This document shows, one piece after another, positions 59,135 to 64,000 of a stretch of DNA of 64,000 nt (its first letter is position 1; each line of letters starts with the position of its first letter). The notes under the pieces are model-generated. The model saw only the letters and a program-made list of their open reading frames with translations. It did not search any database and was not told the DNA's origin. The stretch covers positions 12,302,019 to 12,366,018 of the forward strand of contig OY987270.1 in assembly GCA_963920665.1 (NCBI GenBank), written 5' to 3'. The position numbers and the translations under genes were made by a program. This stretch comes from Straminergon stramineum (lineage: Eukaryota; Streptophyta; Bryopsida; Hypnales; Calliergonaceae).

Positions 59135-59628
59135 AAGCGTAAGTGCGGTCGCCCTTCAAGTACCCGAAGTCGCCTCTTGTGACCTGCGGTCACCCCCTTC
59201 TACCCGCAGTCGCCCCCCCTAGATCCGCAGTTGCCCCCCTGGACCTGCAGTCGTCCCCTTCTTCCCGAAGTCACCCCCCTCTAGACCCGAAGTCGCCCCC
59301 CCCCCCGACCCGTAGTCGCCTCTTTCTACTTGCATTCGCCCCCCCTTCCACCCGCAGTCGCCACCTGGACCCACACTCGCCCCCCTTACCCGCAGTCACC
59401 TCTTTTTCGACCCGCAGTCGCCCCCCTTGGACTCGCAGTCGCCCTTTCATCCGCATGCGCGCTCCTAGTGCAAACCGTCGACCCGCAGTCGCCCACGAGG
59501 CGAGTGCGCCTGTTATGAGGTCGCCCGTTTCTTGCACGCATTCTGGCTCTCAGGGGGCGACTTGCGGTACTAGAAGGATGGCAGTATAAAGCTGAAGGCC
59601 CGGACTTTGGTTTTCACCTTGCTTCAGG
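59135..59628 (+). promoter_or_regulatory. Promoter cassette of the hAT transposase gene: array 6 and core
   Basis: Plus-oriented units (ACCCGCAGTCGCC and variants) from 59175 to 59520. A core-block relative GGCGACTTGCGGTACTAGAA stands at 59556-59575, with GTATAAAG, a good TATA box, at 59584-59591 and a TTTTCACCTTGCTTCAGG leader-like block at 59611. The start codon is 225 bp after the TATA. At the distal end a core block points the other way (59174-59155, GGCGACTTCGGGTACTTGAA), so the array is flanked by outward-facing cores. Confidence 0.6.
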
Positions 59629-59815
59629 GATGAACTCATGGCTTAAATCTTCAAAAGAGGCTTTTTGTAGATGTTTGGGTCTTTGGAGGGCAACGACTTG
59701 GTTTGCATGGTTTAAAAGACCGTTCAAAGCAAGTGGCTTTGCCATTCTTTTTTCTAAATCAAGGCTCTGATTCATATGATAATATTGTTTGAAGAACTCA
59801 TAGGCGAGGAACAAT

Positions 59816-62800
59816 ATGGCTAGTCGGGGTGAGGGGAGGAGGACTACCATTAACGATACAAGGAGAGCCACGAAGGAGTGGGACCCTTGGTTGGTTGTAG
59901 ACATTGACTGTCAATTTGCGGGAAACACACGAACATGTGTTTTCTGTGGATGGACCTCCGTATTTGTACGAAAGCGGCCATTCTATCACTTTGGATTTGG
60001 CGGCAGGACTGCATCGGAGCGATGTATGAAAATCCCATGGGCAGTATTGCAAAAGTTTTGGACTTGTGGTGGGGTTGTTCCGAAGGAAATGAGCTTTGAA
60101 CAAATGCATGAGGATGTTCCAGAATTTGATGTTGTAGATGAGACTGTGGTTGAGCCTATGTTGGAGGGGGATAGGGAGAGGTCAGAGGAGCCTAGTGCTA
60201 CAAATGAACCAATGCTCCCTATTATAGATTCAGTAGATTCTACTCCTCAAACAATTTTGAGAAGGAGGAATAACCCTTCCATTTCTAGGCAAACTAGCAT
60301 GGATGAGGCATTACAAAGTAGCACGAGAGCAAAGTCGGATACCATGTGGGCTTCTTTCTTTTATGAGGCTAGCATCATGTTCAATGTTGCGCGCCATCCT
60401 ACCTTTGTGAAAGTAGTGAAAGAGACAGCGACATCAGGACTACGATACCAACCGCCCTCATACAATGCTTTACGTACAAGAATGATAGAGCCAAAGAAAG
60501 AAAGTGTTTCTAAAATGGTCACTGAGCGGACAAAGCACTCTATCAAAGTTTACGGAGCGACTATCTGTTCGGATGGTTGGTCTGATACTAATAGCCATCC
60601 ATTACTAAATTTAATGCTCGTGTGTCGTGCGGGGGATGTGTTTCTTGGATCGGTGGATACTATGGAGGAGAAGAAGGACATTGCGTACACAACCAATATG
60701 ATGGCGCAATACATAGAAGAGGTTGGCCCCAAAAACAATGTCCAACTATGTACAGACAATGCCACTGTCATGACAGGGACTTTGAAGGCATTACAAGAGA
60801 AATATCCTCACAAGTATACCCAAGGATGTGTAGCACACATTTTGGACTTGCTTTTAGAAGACTGGGCAAAGGATGTTAAGGTGACGAGAATAGTACAACG
60901 TTGTACGCAGATAGTAAAGTACATCAAGAGGTACCATTCCACATTGGCTCTCTTCCGAAAGTACTCCCCGGACAAGGCATTGCGAATGCCTTCTAAAACA
61001 CGCTTTGCAGTGAACTTCCTCATGATATCACGTGTAGTGGAGTGCAAGTCAGCATTGATTCGAGTGATAATGGATGAGACATATGTGCAATTTGAGGCTA
61101 GTTTGGAACGTCGCCAAAATGGAGATATATTGAGAGCGCGAGCCACTATAGCGCGGGAGGACATTCATTCAGAATCTTTTTGGGTGGAGTGTCAGAATTT
61201 TTTGCACATGGTGGAGCCCATCATTATTGCTCTTTGAGTGTTTGATGGGAAAGCCCCGGCAATGCCTAAGGCTTGGTTGGTTATGAAGACTCTTCAAGAG
61301 CACGTGTGGAGCTTGAGAAACGAACCTTTTTTTCTGAATGATGAAACTGCAACGAAGTTTGAAAGGCAGTTCGAGGCTCGTTGGAAATTGATGCTCACAG
61401 ACCTACACTATGTAGGGGCACTCTTAAATCCTTTCTTGATTGAAGTAGGAACCTTTTGTAACAACGGTGTGGCCAAAAGAGCCTTAAATCGGGTGCTTCG
61501 AAAAATGAGCGAGTCATTGGGATTATCATACATAGAGGCATTGCAGGAGCTCACGCAGTTCGAAGAGAAGACATGTCCTTTTGACCCCTTAGAAGAGGCT
61601 CCTGATATTACACAGTGTAAACTAATGCCTCATCAATGGTGGAATCTTGTGGGTGCTAATGTTCTCCCAAAAATTGCAATGAGAGTTCTATCTTTGACGT
61701 GCTCAGCATCATCATGTGAAAGGAATTAGAGCATGTATTCGTTTGTGCACAATAAAGTGTGAAATCGCCTAACCACATCCAAGGCGGAAGCATTGGTGTA
61801 TATCTACACCAACAGTAAACTTGAACGTGAGAAATGTGGACACAATCCTGCAATGTTCTACGAAAAGTACCTTGTGGATGGAAATACCTCGGAAAAGAAT
61901 GAGGAGCCATTAGGTACAGGATCATCAGGGGATGGCGACCCAGTCAGAAGGGCTCGAGCTAATGAGAACATTAGGTTGGCAAAAGAGCGCCTACGTGGAA
62001 ATATTTGGACAGGACTGATTCGTAGAGAAAAGAGTCCTCCAGGGAGATACAACTATGGAAATACATTTACAGCTCAGAATAATAGGTACTACTCTAAGGA
62101 GGAGGAGGTTCAACGTGCACTGCGAAGGCCCCCGCAACCCTACGTCTCTGCTAGGGATAGGAATGTACCTCCTCCAATAAATTCATCGCCGACGAGGGCA
62201 AGTAGTCCTGACAACCCCAATGAAGGCATAAATAGTCCAATGCTCATAAGAGCTGAGGAACCAAGATCTCCAAATGTTGTAGATCAGGGTTCTACAAGGG
62301 TAATGAACCTACAAAGTGCCGCTCGAGTTGCTAAGGTAAATGAAAGGCAAGAGGAGGCAACACCGCCAACAGACGTCGAAGATGTTGTGCATACAAGCAT
62401 TCCACTTTCTCCATTACGGAGCCCCTTAAGAACAGAAAATGTGGAATATGATTCAGACTTGCCCTTGCAAGTTGTTATGAACTGGAATTGTACGGTGCCC
62501 TTAAGTGGAGGAGGAAACGCAAACAATGCTAGGGCGACTAGGTCTATACCAACCCATGCGACTAGGCCGCCCTTGCATCATAGTCCTCTTAGGGCAGTTG
62601 ATAATGAAGGCCATGCTTCAGCTCCGCTACCCACTCAACCCTCCTCTATTTCTGGCCCTAGAGAATCATCCTTGCTCATGCATGAAGGCACAAGAGGACA
62701 GAAAAAGCGATTGAGGAAGACACAGGAGAGGCTACAAAGAAATCCCAAACGACAAAACCATGTTGTCCAAAGATTCATCATGGGTGAAGCCAATTCCAAT

Positions 62801-63094
62801 CGAAACATCGAGCAATCCAGTAGAGGCGGATGACACCCTACATCCAACCTTGATGGAACAAGAGATGCATTGAGGTTGACTAAACGATTGGTGCAAACTA
62901 GCGGCGATGGCGTCGTGGATACTGAAGTGCGGAACGTGAACCCAGAGGTAGAACATGAAGTGCAAAATGAACGAGTACGAAGGGAGGACGACGAGAATGA
63001 TAACCGTGATGATAATGAAACGGTGGAGGAGTCGGATGATGATTCTGACTCTAATGGTGATGAGGTGCCTAGTGATTACACATTTTCACCGTAA
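59816..63094 (+). pseudogene. hAT-superfamily transposase (BED-like finger, DUF659, C-terminal dimerisation), broken
   Basis: One frame of 1,093 codons with stops at 61235, 61727, about 61760 and 62831. Residues about 35-70 hold a BED-like zinc finger (CVFCGW, then FYHFGFGG and C). Residues about 180-345 are DUF659, with acidic residues in CSDGWSD and CTDNATV that fit the hAT catalytic positions. Residues about 600-655 are the hAT dimerisation region, with QWWNLVGANVLPKIAMRV, LSLTCSASSCERN and then NRL. A long Ser/Pro-rich and finally acidic tail follows (ESDDDSDSNGDE), as in plant hAT-like genes. The first three stops replace residues that are Arg, Trp and Arg in the family. No hAT-type terminal repeat was found nearby, so it may be a gene-like relic rather than a mobile copy; its TIRs do not correspond to those of the 29555-33777 element. 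Confidence 0.88.
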
Positions 63095-63719
63095 CTTTAT
63101 AAATATAGATTTAGAGGTAGTGAAGTGGTAATGTGATGCTTTTGCATAATTTTGGTATGTTGAAGTTTTCCAGCTTAAGTTCATAGGCAAATAGCCTATA
63201 GATGAGTTTTGTGTAGTATCTACTTTAGTATGAAAGCATGATAGTGTTAGAATTACAAAGTTTTGTTCCATGTCTTTAGTGTGGACTTCTACAGGTATAG
63301 ACGTGGAGATCTTAACAAAGTTCATGGAAGTACAATTGAAGTAGAAGTTCATTTATAAGATTGGGTCACTACTCTATTAGTGTGTACAACTTATAAATAC
63401 AATAATACTAATTATCCTTACTTTTTTCTTGTTTTTTTATCTATTTTTGGTGTAATTATTATATCCAATTGCGATATTGGCTTCTACACTTCAATAGGAG
63501 TAGAAAATTAGAATTAGAAATTTCCAACCATATGTAATAAAAACATGTAGAACTCGGAGGCTCCTATGAATGAGTGAATGACCGCAGAATGTAAAGTACT
63601 TAATTTAAGGCTTAGGAGAATGCAATGGCACATGGAAATTGAAGGATCCTAAATTGTGAGCAAGATTGAAATGGTTGTTATATCCATGTTTGCAATTGCA
63701 ATGGCACATGAGGTTGCTC
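63095..63719. other. 3' flank of the hAT gene, nothing recognised
   Basis: AT-rich; no gene or paired repeats seen. Confidence 0.5.
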
Positions 63720-63950
63720 TTAACCTTTAACGAATAGACTAGTGAGTATGGAAATCATCTCCAATGGAACTCTATGATGTGATGTACTTGCCTTTCCCCT
63801 CACAAAAATACTCATTTTTGGCATGAGGACTCAGTAAGATCTCTCTTTTGGAAATTGGGACCCAATTTTCAAAGATGGAAAATTGCATTTATATCGTATA
63901 TTAGAAGTTCTTATCGTCCACGGAACAAAAGAAATTCCTTGCGTATGGGA
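63720..63950. mobile_element. TTAA-starting MITE, CCCTTAAA family (copy 4, partial)
   Basis: TTAACCTTTAACGAATAGAC at 63720 and family words (ATGGAAATCATC, a degenerate GATGTACTT segment, ATCGTCCACGGAACA) match 11398-11619. The right terminus is not clear. Confidence 0.5.
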
Positions 63951-63972
63951 TAAAGCCAAGATCACCCTTTTC

Positions 63973-64000
63973 CTTACACCCGCGGTCGCCTTTACACCCT
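63973..64000 (+). repeat. Start of 13-bp array 7
   Basis: ACACCCGCGGTCGCC appears at 63976-63990 in plus orientation and runs off the window. A further gene unit may follow beyond the end. Confidence 0.6.

Noticed and set aside
39640..59575. CRISPR-like regularity of the 13-bp arrays
   Set aside because: Units are short, spacers are not uniform in length, spacers themselves are repetitive, and no cas genes are present; the host is a eukaryote.
40208..63094. Endogenous giant-virus fragment as source of the kinase and unknown genes
   Set aside because: No capsid, polymerase, packaging ATPase or other viral hallmark gene is visible, and the hAT and LINE proteins are ordinary plant transposon types.

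Overview
The window looks like nuclear DNA of a land plant. The evidence is one recognisable plant glyoxalase-I-type (VOC) gene with GT-AG introns, TTTAGGG-type interstitial telomere repeats, a plant LINE with DUF4283-like and CCHC domains, a DUF659/hAT transposase, and AT-rich intergenic DNA packed with short TIR elements. The lineage cannot be fixed from the sequence alone. A bryophyte or other early-diverging land plant is a guess based on unfamiliar protein families.

Layout. 1-15.8 kb holds no convincing gene. It is built from small non-autonomous DNA elements (TTAA-flanked families, a CACTA-like and a MULE-like MITE), an (AAT)n tract and a small poly-A retro-insert. 15.8-19.9 kb carries the only ordinary host gene, a three-coding-exon VOC gene with a probable long leader intron. 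20-27 kb is again repeats, including a TTAA element with an (AT)n tract grown inside it. 27.1-38.25 kb is a nested insertion: a MULE-like MITE was split by a full-length LINE (11-bp target duplication, poly-A tail), and the LINE was split by a 4.2-kb hAT-type element (29555-33777, 8-bp duplication ATCCCCCC) full of GGACGG arrays and inverted modules.

39.4-64 kb is different in kind. It holds spaced ORFs: three paralogues of an unrecognised domain family (40208, 43957, 53218; one with a decayed RING-H2-like segment), an atypical protein kinase, an unknown gag-like/mobile-domain-like ORF, a coiled-coil ORF and a decayed hAT transposase. Most have, on their 5' side, a CpG-dense array of a 13-bp unit (consensus ACCCGCGGTCGCC) read in the gene's direction. 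Three genes share a 20-bp TATA-like block followed, 46-47 bp later, by a second 18-bp block. This repeated promoter cassette is the most unusual system in the window.

The broken ORFs keep one reading frame for up to 4.2 kb and are interrupted by nonsense codons that can nearly all be explained as C-to-T or G-to-A changes at Trp, Gln or Arg codons. Variation in the 13-bp unit also looks like CpG decay. Together this suggests a methylated, deaminating repeat domain in which the 490-aa family member and the kinase are still open.
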